From NCBI GenBank assembly GCA_037132075.1, contig JBAXPV010000013.1, forward strand, positions 1 through 64,000: a DNA stretch of 64,000 nt, given 5' to 3'. The position numbers and the translations under genes were made by a program. Below the pieces are notes generated by a model. That model saw nothing but the letters and a program-made list of their open reading frames with translations, did no database searches and was not told the DNA's origin. Within the stretch, counting starts at the first letter, position 1. Every line of letters starts with the position of its first letter. The DNA comes from JBAXPV01 sp037132075. GTDB lineage: Bacteria; Bacteroidota; Bacteroidia; Bacteroidales; CAIXZF01. Positions 9,525 to 17,746 of this stretch are shown one piece after another.

Positions 9525-10433
9525 TTACAGCTGTATTTTTATGGCAATCTCCGCAAAACCTGCAGTCGTTCCCTGGATATCTTTCACGAGGATCAAACCC
9601 CGCTTTCCACTGGCGATTTGAAAAGGAATCACATTTCCGTTAACTGCAAACTTGAATTTCCTTTTTGCTATTCCGCCATCATAAGCTGAAATCAGGAGGC
9701 TGTCATTATGACAATTGTTGAAATCAGAAGCAGTCACGGTTGTTGTCATATTGTAATAGGTGGTGTTTTTTACAGTCCAGCTATTTAAAAAAGGATAAAA
9801 CTGAGGGGCTTCTGTTTCACCGGGTGAAGAAAAAACTGAGGCATAAATCGGGACTCCGCCACCCGGGTTATAATAATAAAGAACGTCGATAATGTCCTGT
9901 AGATTTGACGCAGAGTCGGGCGGATAAATATGTTCCGGTTGCAAGGAAAGACAGGGCTGATATACGTTGCTCGCCTGAGCTCCAAGTTTTAAAGAAGTAT
10001 AATCGTAAATGGCTCCCCAGGCAGCAGACTTATCCCTAATCAGTAAAAAGGAGACACTCGCCATATGTCTCGACATGTCCATCACAGTAATTGTGATTCG
10101 TTCAGTATCGGCTATACTTTTCGAAATTAGTTTGATCAGGTTCAGGTGATTGATATGGATACCAGAATCAAGGATGGTAGACGTTGCTGTGGATTTGATC
10201 GTGATGTTTGTAAGAGGGTCAGAACCAGAATTCGCCTCAATGCCAATATTAAAAAAAGTGCCTCCAGGAAGTATCGTATCATGAAAAACCAAGCCAGGCT
10301 GATTAAGTAAGCGAATCACAGGAGGAGATGTTTCTTCCACTACACAAGAGAAAATACTCAGGCAAGAGAAAACAATGAATCCTAAGAAAAGTGTGCGATG
10401 ACAATACTTCACTGCCAAATATAAAATTGCCAT
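9525..10433 (-). CDS. Lipoprotein, first gene of the receptor operon
   Basis: This 302-residue protein has a hydrophobic N-terminus ending in a lipobox-like LSIFSC (Cys30; Cys24 is also possible). The mature protein has Ig-like beta-rich character (TILPGGTFFNIGIEANSGSDPLTNITIKS, ITITVMDMS), a Pro/Tyr-rich middle and a final beta segment. I do not recognise a named family. Its place before a TonB-dependent receptor suggests a surface-exposed ligand-binding partner, analogous to HmuY- or SusD-like lipoproteins, without sequence proof. A Bacteroidota-type -7 box and a long palindrome lie just upstream. Confidence 0.6.
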   Translation of the reverse strand: MAILYLAVKYCHRTLFLGFIVFSCLSIFSCVVEETSPPVIRLLNQPGLVFHDTILPGGTFFNIGIEANSGSDPLTNITIKSTATSTILDSGIHINHLNLIKLISKSIADTERITITVMDMSRHMASVSFLLIRDKSAAWGAIYDYTSLKLGAQASNVYQPCLSLQPEHIYPPDSASNLQDIIDVLYYYNPGGGVPIYASVFSSPGETEAPQFYPFLNSWTVKNTTYYNMTTTVTASDFNNCHNDSLLISAYDGGIAKRKFKFAVNGNVIPFQIASGKRGLILVKDIQGTTAGFAEIAIKIQL

Positions 10434-10453
10434 TACTTCTTAAAATATGTCTA

Positions 10454-10461
10454 CAAAAATA
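10454..10461 (-). promoter_or_regulatory. Candidate -7 box for the lipoprotein/receptor operon
   Basis: On the minus strand the octamer TATTTTTG matches the Bacteroidota -7 consensus TAnnTTTG and lies 21 bp before the ATG at 10433. A TTG-containing -33 region falls inside the palindrome immediately upstream, though its spacing is a few bases longer than the usual 19-21. Confidence 0.4.
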
Positions 10462-10464
10462 GCA

Positions 10465-10504
10465 ATTTATATCGTTATGCTTAACAATGCATAACGATAT
10501 AAAT
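10465..10504. promoter_or_regulatory. Perfect 16-bp palindrome, operator or terminator
   Basis: The arm ATTTATATCGTTATGC (10465-10480) is repeated exactly in inverted orientation at 10489-10504, separated by 8 nt. It lies between two minus-strand operons. It could terminate the upstream string, since a short T-rich stretch follows on the minus strand. It could also be an operator, because it covers the -33 to -7 region of the next operon. Confidence 0.6.
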
Positions 10505-10546
10505 TATTAAAGAACTCAGTTAACATTTAGGACCTATTGACAAACC

Positions 10547-11383
10547 TTAGAAAGAGAAGTTGCCCCCCAGCAAAAAATTGACTTGTGTATAAAAGAAATG
10601 CTGACTCGCTTTATCGTCTTTGATGCTGGTTGTCCTGATATCTGGCATATTGATATAGCCACCTTTCAGCTCTGTCTGCAGGAAGAAGTATTTCCAGAAG
10701 CAAATATTGATTCCTAGCAAAGCATCCACGCCATAACCTGCAACATGGAACTCATCATAGCGGTCATAATTAAGAAGTTTTGTATTTGTCTTGGGGTAAA
10801 GTCCACCAGCACCCAATCCTTCAGTAAGGTTGATTTCTATTTTCCCAAGCCTGTATTTATTGAGGTCGAGAAGCTGATCGAAGCGTCTGAGCTCGAAATT
10901 GACGTAATTGAGGCCATTCGTATGCTCAAAGCTAAGGAAATCCTTTGTCAGGGAAATGGTATCATTACTATAGGTCCCATCATAATGGGTCCCACTGTTT
11001 GCGATGTTTCCTGTGATATGCGATACCTGGTTTTGAACCATCACATATTTCATATGGTCGGTCCCAAAAGAAACATTCCAATGATTCTTAAAAAAGTAAC
11101 CAAACCGAAAGTTTGTCTGCGGATAGGTGATTTTAACCGGGTTAGCATAGGGATCCAATGAGATTGGAGTTTGCCGGTCTTTAGCCTGAACCTGAGCCAG
11201 CGTGAAATTATAGTCCTTTCCCTGGAAATGAATATCAGAATCAGTAAACCAGGCGCGGTTCCATCCCCAATAGGCATAAAACCGGCCTTGATAAGTTCGT
11301 GGACCTGAAACCGGGGTTTCTTGTGAGAATCCGTTCAAGACCAAACCTAAGAATAAGGCTGAAAGAAAATAACTTTTTATCAT
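10547..11383 (-). CDS. Outer-membrane beta-barrel protein
   Basis: The protein has 278 residues with a signal peptide (MIKSYFLSALFLGLVLNGFSQ). The rest alternates aromatic and polar residues in strands typical of small barrels (RFYAYWGWNRAWFT, NFRFGYFFKNHWNVSFGTDHM, YFFLQTELKGGYINMPD) and ends FFYTQVNFLLGGNFSF, with a terminal Phe as in porin-like proteins. It is the last gene of a five-gene minus-strand string, 34 bp after the S-component-like gene. I see no ligand-specific motif. It may serve as an outer-membrane channel for the same cargo as its neighbours. Confidence 0.65.
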   Translation of the reverse strand: MIKSYFLSALFLGLVLNGFSQETPVSGPRTYQGRFYAYWGWNRAWFTDSDIHFQGKDYNFTLAQVQAKDRQTPISLDPYANPVKITYPQTNFRFGYFFKNHWNVSFGTDHMKYVMVQNQVSHITGNIANSGTHYDGTYSNDTISLTKDFLSFEHTNGLNYVNFELRRFDQLLDLNKYRLGKIEINLTEGLGAGGLYPKTNTKLLNYDRYDEFHVAGYGVDALLGINICFWKYFFLQTELKGGYINMPDIRTTSIKDDKASQHFFYTQVNFLLGGNFSF

Positions 11384-11417
11384 ACAATGAAATTAACACC
11401 TTTAACAAATAAACATA

Positions 11418-11990
11418 TTATTTGTTTGATTGTAGCATTCTATAGGCAGAAAAACCAAGCAAGCCTCCCAGGAAACCAAATAAAAGATGGGTGGCTACTG
11501 GATAAACATAACCAAATCGAAAAGAATCGAAATAAATGCCGGTGGATAAAGTCAGGAGGATGCGAAACAGGGGAATTGTCATCCAGCTAAGTCCTGAAAT
11601 GACTCCAACTAAAAGAATCTTTGGTGATTTGAGCCGGGAAAGGCGAAAAAAAAGATCGCAACAGATGCCAACCCAAAGGTAGATTATCGGGGTAAATGCT
11701 GCGCCAAATCCCAATGGAAACAGAGCCATCGTTGCGGCAGCCCCGGCAAAAGAGACAGTGGAAGCAAAGGGAAGCTTGGTAAAACTCCTCGACAAGATAA
11801 CGACAGCCATAAAAACCAGCCCTTGCCTCCCAGGGATCTGCATCGGGATTCGAAGCTTTGCATGTAAAGCTGCAGCAAGCGCTCCCATAAGAAACAACAA
11901 TAGTATTTCTGCAAGCAGGGCGACCCTCCTATTCGGAAAGACGCTTGATAAAGTCTTTTCCAGCAACCCGGTATTGATCACTTGTGTCAT
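11418..11990 (-). CDS. Polytopic membrane protein resembling an ECF-transporter S component
   Basis: The start at ATG 11990 (MTQVINTG) gives 190 residues and overlaps the preceding gene by 62 bp; the longer open frame upstream would lie deeper inside that gene. About five to six membrane segments are seen, with the conserved-looking loop LRIPMQIPGRQGLVFMAVVI and a small-residue-rich helix (STVSFAGAAATMALFPLGFG). Size, hydropathy and the IPGRQG loop are reminiscent of substrate-binding S components of energy-coupling-factor importers, but no EcfA or EcfT gene is present here. The ModE-like regulator in the same string makes oxyanion or cofactor transport an attractive guess, not a conclusion. 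Confidence 0.45.
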   Translation of the reverse strand: MTQVINTGLLEKTLSSVFPNRRVALLAEILLLFLMGALAAALHAKLRIPMQIPGRQGLVFMAVVILSRSFTKLPFASTVSFAGAAATMALFPLGFGAAFTPIIYLWVGICCDLFFRLSRLKSPKILLVGVISGLSWMTIPLFRILLTLSTGIYFDSFRFGYVYPVATHLLFGFLGGLLGFSAYRMLQSNK

Positions 11991-12660
11991 TTTCCTGTTC
12001 AATAAAAAGTGTTGATTTGCCTGCCTGCATAACAGGCCGGGCCCATTCACCCATGTCAATTTTCGCCGACAAAGGTACAAATGTTCCCTTGATGTTTTGA
12101 ACGCTTTCAATAAGATAATCTTCCTGTAATTCCTGAGCGGTCATGATGCCTTTTAACTCTCTCAGCCCGGGCATCCATAGGACACGGCCATCATTGCCAT
12201 CTTTTCGCAAACCTACTGCAGCGAGTGATCCGATGACACCGGTGTGTAAGCCTGTCAATCCTTCGAGCAAAATCCCGTGATATGTAGCCAGATTCATGGC
12301 TTCATTCTGTTTGAGGACGACCTTTTTGGCATTATTGCCCCATTCGATGATACTGTTATCGACTTCATCCCAGGCTGCCAGGCAAAGCCCGACATCAGAA
12401 CCTTCTGCTCCGTTTTTCAAAAGGAAATCCCTGCAATATTGCCAAACCAAATCCGTTTGGCTGGTCTCAATCAGCAAGCTGGCCGAACTATTGTGAGAAG
12501 TATAGGGGATGTCGTCATGGACCAATAACTGATGACGAACGACCATGACAAGACGGGCCAGACCTTCATGCTCCAAATTCAGCCCAAGTGAGCGTGCCAT
12601 AAAGCCAGTACCCCGACTCTCCAGGTTGTCGGTATCGTCAATTCCAATAATAAACCTCAT
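11929..12660 (-). CDS. Protein with a TiaS-like GIDDTD N-terminus
   Basis: The protein has 243 residues. Its N-terminus (MRFIIGIDDTDNLESRGTGF, then HDDIPYTSHNSSASLLIE) matches the IGIDDTDS signature of the archaeal tRNA(Ile2) agmatinylcytidine synthetase TiaS. TiaS is about 420 residues with OB-fold and zinc-ribbon parts that are absent here. Bacteria use TilS for this tRNA, so a tRNA role is unlikely. The later part contains GSDVGLCLAAW and GLTGLHTGVIGSLAAVGLR. The gene sits between a ModE-like regulator (27 bp) and an S-component-like membrane protein (overlapping). The function is unknown; an ATP-dependent or small-molecule enzyme is an inference. Confidence 0.55.
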   Translation of the reverse strand: MRFIIGIDDTDNLESRGTGFMARSLGLNLEHEGLARLVMVVRHQLLVHDDIPYTSHNSSASLLIETSQTDLVWQYCRDFLLKNGAEGSDVGLCLAAWDEVDNSIIEWGNNAKKVVLKQNEAMNLATYHGILLEGLTGLHTGVIGSLAAVGLRKDGNDGRVLWMPGLRELKGIMTAQELQEDYLIESVQNIKGTFVPLSAKIDMGEWARPVMQAGKSTLFIEQENDTSDQYRVAGKDFIKRLSE

Positions 12661-12687
12661 AGTTTTTATTTACACTTATAAAAACGA

Positions 12688-13077
12688 TCACAAAGGTTTT
12701 TCCTTTAGTGAGCGCTTTAATTTAATGATGATTGGCTTCACTGAGTCGGTGAACTCCTGGTGAAACTCCGTATATGATTTGACAAAATGAATTCCTGCTT
12801 GTGTCAAAACAGTAACGCCACCTTTAGAACCACCTCTGTGCTTTTCTACGAGAGGAAATCCAAGTAATTGCTCCGCCTTACGCAAATCACCCCACGCCTT
12901 GCGGTAACTGATACCCAGCTCATTGCTTGCCTGTGTAAGTGATTGAAATTTCTCAATCCCTTTCAGAAGCTGCCAACAACCATCATCCAAAACACCAGAT
13001 CCATCAGATGATTCCATTCTGACATGAATCTGGATACGAACATTTGAATATTTGGGATCTGTATTTTTATCTGACAT
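12688..13077 (-). CDS. ModE-like winged-helix transcription regulator (DNA-binding domain only)
   Basis: The start MSDKNTD at 13077 is preferred because it lies 2 bp after the upstream stop; a longer frame opens at 13101 inside that gene. The 129-residue product has the LysR/ModE-type N-terminal HTH: GCWQLLKGIEKFQSLTQASNELGISYRKAWGDLRKAEQLLGFPLVEKHRGGSKGGVTVLTQAG. The GGSKGGG-like wing and RKAW recognition helix are typical of ModE. No molybdate-binding TOBE domains follow, so any effector must be sensed elsewhere. It is probably translationally coupled to the Omp28-like gene. It may control its own string or molybdenum/tungsten functions such as the tungsten enzyme at 33-35 kb; that link is inference. 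Confidence 0.7.
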   Translation of the reverse strand: MSDKNTDPKYSNVRIQIHVRMESSDGSGVLDDGCWQLLKGIEKFQSLTQASNELGISYRKAWGDLRKAEQLLGFPLVEKHRGGSKGGVTVLTQAGIHFVKSYTEFHQEFTDSVKPIIIKLKRSLKEKPL

Positions 13078-13078
13078 T

Positions 13079-15091
13079 CTAATACGGTATATATGAGCCA
13101 TTTACATCTCCACGACAGATCCCCTTTATCATTACAATGGCATCCTCCGTGGCAGTCACATACACTGTTGGGCTATCAAACACCCAATCCCCTTTCGGAA
13201 AACTATTCGCCAGTCCAACAAACCTCCTTGATAAGGCCAGGGCATCCATTGAGTTAATATTGCCAGCACCATCTATATCACAGGCTGTTACACGCAAAGG
13301 ACTGAGGCTGCTCAATCCGGCATATTGCTTCAAAATTAAAAGGGCATCGATAGAGTTAGCCCCGCCCCAAACTTTGTTGGCAGAACACCTTAGGCTGTAT
13401 TTTCCGGGAATCACATCAGGAAATGAATAATATCCGCTGGCATCACTAGTTGTGCTTGCAATTACAAAGGGACCTTGCATGAGTTTCACGACGATCCCGG
13501 AAAGGGGAGTGTTGGCTAAATTGTCATACCTGACGAAACCATTGATCGTTTGCAGCGTCAATGGGGTCAGGGAATTCAAGCCGAGTTTCTGAGTCTGAAA
13601 AACCTCTTTTGTTACGCTGTCCTGGACAAAAGCGATAATCTCACAATTGTTATTAATCCAGGAGGCGCTTTTGGTAAAATCCAGGGGAATGTTCACCAGC
13701 GAGTTGTTCACCAGATCTACGATCACCCCTGAATTCCCGCTGATCATCATCCGGGCTAAATGCTGAATCTGGGTTTGCGTTTGCCAGACAAAAGGGATTG
13801 ACGATTCTGTGAGAAAAACCCTCAATACAAGCCTGGGATTGACGATTGGGGCAGCTTTCCGGATAATAACATGGATAGATCCATTGTTATTGACAATGCT
13901 TCCATATAATTGAAGATCAAATGGAGTTTTCAGATTCAGCCTTTGCTGGTAATAACCCGGATACAATGTATTGCTAATACTGCTTCCCGAATGGCTGATC
14001 ACGCCGTCAAACTCTGCAGTCGGGAAACCTTGAATATTATAATAGGCAAGCCTGTTGTCTGCAAGAATGCTGTTAAAGGGATCTCCATATGCGCCATGGT
14101 AGCATATTACGGCTAGTTTGTCGCCTGAATTCAGCATATTTTCAACCGTGACAGCAGCAGGAGGACAGTGAGGACACCAGGTAACCGTTCCAAGCTCAAG
14201 TAAGACAAACTTCCTGGAAATCATCTCAAAGGTATTCACAAAACCACTAACACTGTCATTGGAAGGGTTTAAATCACCTGGCTGTGTTACATTCATTCTG
14301 ACTTTGTAAACACAATTGGATTGAGGGAGTAAGTATGCTGGAAAACTTACGGTATCTAATGTCCCGGCAGCAAAATTCTGAAGCAGCTGTGACTGATTAT
14401 AAATGATTGCATTTCCTGAGTCCAGTACCTGGCAATTCACCGAAACCGCTACTTCATTGGATAAACCAATATTCTTCAAGGAGAATACCGGGATTATCGG
14501 AGTATTTGCAGCATATTGTTCCGGGCTTAAAAATGCAACAGCAGCGATATCATGTAATGGAGGAATGAAGAGTTTTACATCATCAAGATACCAGGCATTG
14601 AGGTTCGCCGAGTTCCCTAAAAAATAAAAACAAAACTGAAAATCGGCCTGGTTGGTATTGGAATTATTTATCGGGATATTGCCAGAGAAACAAGAGGTTG
14701 AGGCATATAAAGACGTTGACCATATCGTCTGCCAGGCTGTATTGCCGTTTCGGGTCGCAACACCCAGAGTAAATCCTGCTGAGACAACATCAGCCATTGA
14801 ATTAAAGGACAGGCTCAAAGTAGTAATGCCGTTAAGGTTAATCACAGGTGAAATGAGGCGGGTCGTATTGAAAAAGATGGGCGATCCGCTTAGTCTTGCT
14901 TCAGGAGGCTGACCACCAGCTTGTACAGAGAATTCGGCTGACCAGTTTGCATTTTGGTTCTCAATGCCCCATCCCTGGGGCGGCCAACTTGCAAAATCCG
15001 GGCTGAGCAAGGTCTGTGCATTGACTACCTGCTGCTTACATGCAAGTATCATGATCAGAATAATGAAATATTTTACAACCCCCCGGTGCAT
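13079..15091 (-). CDS. Omp28-like exported protein with thioredoxin-type WCPHC motif and dockerin-like C-terminus
   Basis: The protein has 670 residues and a signal peptide ending in QVVNAQ. A choice-of-anchor/MAM-like domain (about 27-180) includes WSAEFSVQAGG and NAWYLDDVKLF. An adhesion-type beta domain follows (about 185-285). Next is an Omp28/thioredoxin-like domain with ELGTVTWCPHCPPA (CxxC at Cys306 and Cys309). The last 150 residues repeat the C-terminal module of the giant beta-helix protein: YYSFPDVIPGKYSL, NSIDALLILK, NSMDALALSRRFVGL, then the terminal CRGDVNGSYIPY. It is probably a surface-located thiol-redox or folding factor. It heads a five-gene string whose next start lies 2 bp after its stop. 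Confidence 0.75.
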   Translation of the reverse strand: MHRGVVKYFIILIMILACKQQVVNAQTLLSPDFASWPPQGWGIENQNANWSAEFSVQAGGQPPEARLSGSPIFFNTTRLISPVINLNGITTLSLSFNSMADVVSAGFTLGVATRNGNTAWQTIWSTSLYASTSCFSGNIPINNSNTNQADFQFCFYFLGNSANLNAWYLDDVKLFIPPLHDIAAVAFLSPEQYAANTPIIPVFSLKNIGLSNEVAVSVNCQVLDSGNAIIYNQSQLLQNFAAGTLDTVSFPAYLLPQSNCVYKVRMNVTQPGDLNPSNDSVSGFVNTFEMISRKFVLLELGTVTWCPHCPPAAVTVENMLNSGDKLAVICYHGAYGDPFNSILADNRLAYYNIQGFPTAEFDGVISHSGSSISNTLYPGYYQQRLNLKTPFDLQLYGSIVNNNGSIHVIIRKAAPIVNPRLVLRVFLTESSIPFVWQTQTQIQHLARMMISGNSGVIVDLVNNSLVNIPLDFTKSASWINNNCEIIAFVQDSVTKEVFQTQKLGLNSLTPLTLQTINGFVRYDNLANTPLSGIVVKLMQGPFVIASTTSDASGYYSFPDVIPGKYSLRCSANKVWGGANSIDALLILKQYAGLSSLSPLRVTACDIDGAGNINSMDALALSRRFVGLANSFPKGDWVFDSPTVYVTATEDAIVMIKGICRGDVNGSYIPY

Positions 15092-15323
15092 GTTACTACG
15101 TTTTTAAAATGAGATTTGTCCGTGGTAATTTGTTTTTCTAAAACAACCCCAAAGATAGGTTAAAGTTTTTTTCCGAATTTAAAGAATGAAATCTTAACAT
15201 TAATATAAGTACAATTCCGACAATCAAATATTTGCGGTCTTCAGAAAAAATAATACTTTTACTTTGACATACCTAGATTTAAAGCATATTCGTTTTTTTA
15301 TTGATAATTAATCTCTAATTGCC

Positions 15324-16931
15324 TTGTACAGAATAGAATCCAAACTGGATATTCAGTCCGCAGAATTTAAAAACAACCAGGAGTCTTTCAAGCAGATCCT
15401 GGCTGAATATCGTTCCCTGATCCATAAAGTGTCCTATGGAGGGTCTGAACAGGCCGTTCTAAAACACAAAGAGCGCGGAAAACTCCTGGCTCGTGAGCGA
15501 ATTAACTTATTGGTCGACCCCAATACGCCCTTTTTAGAGTTAAGTACATTGGCAGCTTACGGGATGTACGACGGGCAATTCCCCTCGGCAGGAATTGTCA
15601 CCGGGATCGGTGTTATTCATGGCCAGGAGACACTAATCATTGCGAATGACGCTACCGTTAAAGGAGGAACTTACGCGAAAGAGACAATAAAAAAACATGT
15701 CAGGGCCCAGGAAATTGCGCTGGAAAACCACTTACCATGTGTTTATATGGTCGACTCCGGTGGGGTCTTTCTTCCTGACCAGGCCGAAGTATTCCCTGAC
15801 CGTTATAACTTTGGCAGGTTTTTCTATAACCAGGCCCGGCTCTCTGCGATGGGCGTTCCGCAAATAGCCATTGTAATGGGTTCCTGCACTGCTGGCGGGG
15901 CTTATGTCCCTGCCATGAGCGATGAGGTGATTATTGTTCGCAACCAGGGCACGATTTTTATCGGGGGACCGCCATTGGTGAAAGCAGCTACAGGTGAAGA
16001 AGTTACTGCTGAAGAACTCGGGGGTGCAGAAATACACACCTCTATTTCTGGCGTTGCTGATCATCTTGCAGAAGACGACACACATGCCCTTCAGATTTGC
16101 AGAAATATCTTCCAAACCCTGAAAAACAGGAAAAAACAAGTCCTGGAAATGGCCACTCCCGAAGAGCCGTTTTATGACCCAACCGAGCTTTATGGCATTG
16201 CCCCTGTCGACCTGCGCAAACCGGTCGATTCAAAGGAGATCATTGCCAGAATGGTTGATGGAAGCCGCTTCCATGAGTTTAAACCACGTTATGCCCCAAC
16301 GATTGTAACCGGATTTGCTCATATTCTTGGGTATCCGGTTGGAATTATCGCAAACAATGGGGTTATTTTCTCAGAGACGGCACTAAAAGGAGCTCATTTC
16401 ATTGAATTATGTTCATTTCGTAAAATCCCTATCCTTTTCCTGCAAAACGTAACCGGTTTTATCGTGGGGAAAGAATATGAAAGAAAAGGCATTGCCCGTG
16501 ACGGTGCAAAACTAGTTCATGCCGTCGCCAATGCGAACGTCCCCAAATTTACTGTCATCTTTGGAGGCTCTTTCGGTGCCGGAAATTACGCTATGGCAGG
16601 CAGATCTTACGATCCAAGGCTGTTATTCATGTGGCCAAATTCGAAAATTTCTGTCATGGGTGGCGAACAGGCTTCTGGCGTTCTTATCCAGGTCAAAGAG
16701 GAACAACTTCGTGCAAAAGGGAAATTATTGGATCCTGTAGAACGTGAAAAACTGAGAGAGTCAATCCTGAAACAATATGCCCATGAGGGCTCTGCATATT
16801 TCAGCAGTGCACGTCTTTGGGACGATGGTATTATCGACCCGCTCGATACCCGCCATGTTATTGCCATGGGAATTGCAATGTCGCTCAACAACCCCTACCC
16901 TGAACCAAATTTCGGAGTATTCCGCATGTAA
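15324..16931 (+). CDS. mccB: Methylcrotonoyl-CoA carboxylase, carboxyltransferase (beta) subunit
   Basis: The protein has 535 residues, the normal length for the biotin-dependent carboxyltransferase subunit that transfers CO2 from carboxybiotin to 3-methylcrotonyl-CoA in leucine catabolism. Clear crotonase-fold hallmarks are HKERGKLLARERINLLVDP, VYMVDSGGVFLP, GSCTAGGAYVPAMSDE, GTIFIGGPPLVKAATGEE, FLQNVTGFIVGKEYE and MWPNSKISVMGGEQASGVL. The start is a TTG at 15324 (YRIESKLDIQSAEFKNNQ); an in-frame stop at 15309 excludes an upstream ATG. It is the first gene of the leucine-degradation operon; the biotinylated partner is encoded at 17747. Confidence 0.95.
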   Translation: MYRIESKLDIQSAEFKNNQESFKQILAEYRSLIHKVSYGGSEQAVLKHKERGKLLARERINLLVDPNTPFLELSTLAAYGMYDGQFPSAGIVTGIGVIHGQETLIIANDATVKGGTYAKETIKKHVRAQEIALENHLPCVYMVDSGGVFLPDQAEVFPDRYNFGRFFYNQARLSAMGVPQIAIVMGSCTAGGAYVPAMSDEVIIVRNQGTIFIGGPPLVKAATGEEVTAEELGGAEIHTSISGVADHLAEDDTHALQICRNIFQTLKNRKKQVLEMATPEEPFYDPTELYGIAPVDLRKPVDSKEIIARMVDGSRFHEFKPRYAPTIVTGFAHILGYPVGIIANNGVIFSETALKGAHFIELCSFRKIPILFLQNVTGFIVGKEYERKGIARDGAKLVHAVANANVPKFTVIFGGSFGAGNYAMAGRSYDPRLLFMWPNSKISVMGGEQASGVLIQVKEEQLRAKGKLLDPVEREKLRESILKQYAHEGSAYFSSARLWDDGIIDPLDTRHVIAMGIAMSLNNPYPEPNFGVFRM

Positions 16932-16941
16932 TCATCATCTT

Positions 16942-17730
16942 ATGAAAACTTATACTACGATTGAATTTGAACAAATAGGCCCTGTCGGCACCTTATGGCT
17001 CAACCGGCCTGATATACATAATGCCTTTAATGAGGTAATGATTGCAGAAGTCCTGGATTTCTTTACCAATGCAAATAATCAAGATGACCTGCGCGTTATC
17101 CTTCTAAGGGGACGTGGCAAATCGTTTTGTGCCGGAGCCGACCTTAACTGGATGCGTAATGTGGCAAGCTATGGCTATGAGCAGAATTTGAAAGAAAGCC
17201 TCAACTTATCAGCTTGCATGTATGCGATTTATTCTTGCAACAAGCCAACTGTTGCCATCGTTCATGGTGCAGCCATCGGTGGAGCCAATGGCTTGCTGGC
17301 GGCTTGCGACCTTGCCTATTGTCATGAAGAAACTGTTTTTTCACTGAGTGAAGTAAAGATAGGAATCGTCCCCGCCTGTATCTCACCTTATGTCATCAAA
17401 AGAGTCGGCGAGTGTAATGCCCGGGAACTGATGCTTACCGGAAAGCGATTTAAAGGGGCTGAAGCAGAGAATAAAGGGCTGGTAAACAAATCACTAACAA
17501 CAAGCGAACTTGAAAAGCAACTTGAAGAAGTGGTCGGTTTGCTGCTGACCAGTGGGCCAAAAGCCATTGTGAATTGTAAAGAGTTAATCTACCGGGTCTG
17601 TAATAATCTAGACCTGAGTGAATCACTTGAATATACTGCTAAAATGATCGCTGACATTCGTGCATCTGAAGAAGGACAAGAAGGGATGGCCGCTTTTCTG
17701 GGCAAAAGAAAACCAGGCTGGGTGAATTGA
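16942..17730 (+). CDS. Enoyl-CoA hydratase/isomerase family, probable methylglutaconyl-CoA hydratase
   Basis: The start at ATG 16942 gives 262 residues, the normal crotonase length; the longer frame from 16777 lies inside the previous gene. The family's oxyanion-hole segments are present (SFCAGADLNWM and VAIVHGAAIGGANGL), as is the acidic SLSEVKIGIVPACISPYV region. The position between the two carboxylase subunits, 11 bp after mccB and 16 bp before mccA, is the usual place of the hydratase that converts 3-methylglutaconyl-CoA to HMG-CoA. Specificity is inferred from this context. Confidence 0.85.
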   Translation: MKTYTTIEFEQIGPVGTLWLNRPDIHNAFNEVMIAEVLDFFTNANNQDDLRVILLRGRGKSFCAGADLNWMRNVASYGYEQNLKESLNLSACMYAIYSCNKPTVAIVHGAAIGGANGLLAACDLAYCHEETVFSLSEVKIGIVPACISPYVIKRVGECNARELMLTGKRFKGAEAENKGLVNKSLTTSELEKQLEEVVGLLLTSGPKAIVNCKELIYRVCNNLDLSESLEYTAKMIADIRASEEGQEGMAAFLGKRKPGWVN

Positions 17731-17746
17731 AAAATATTTTTAAACT

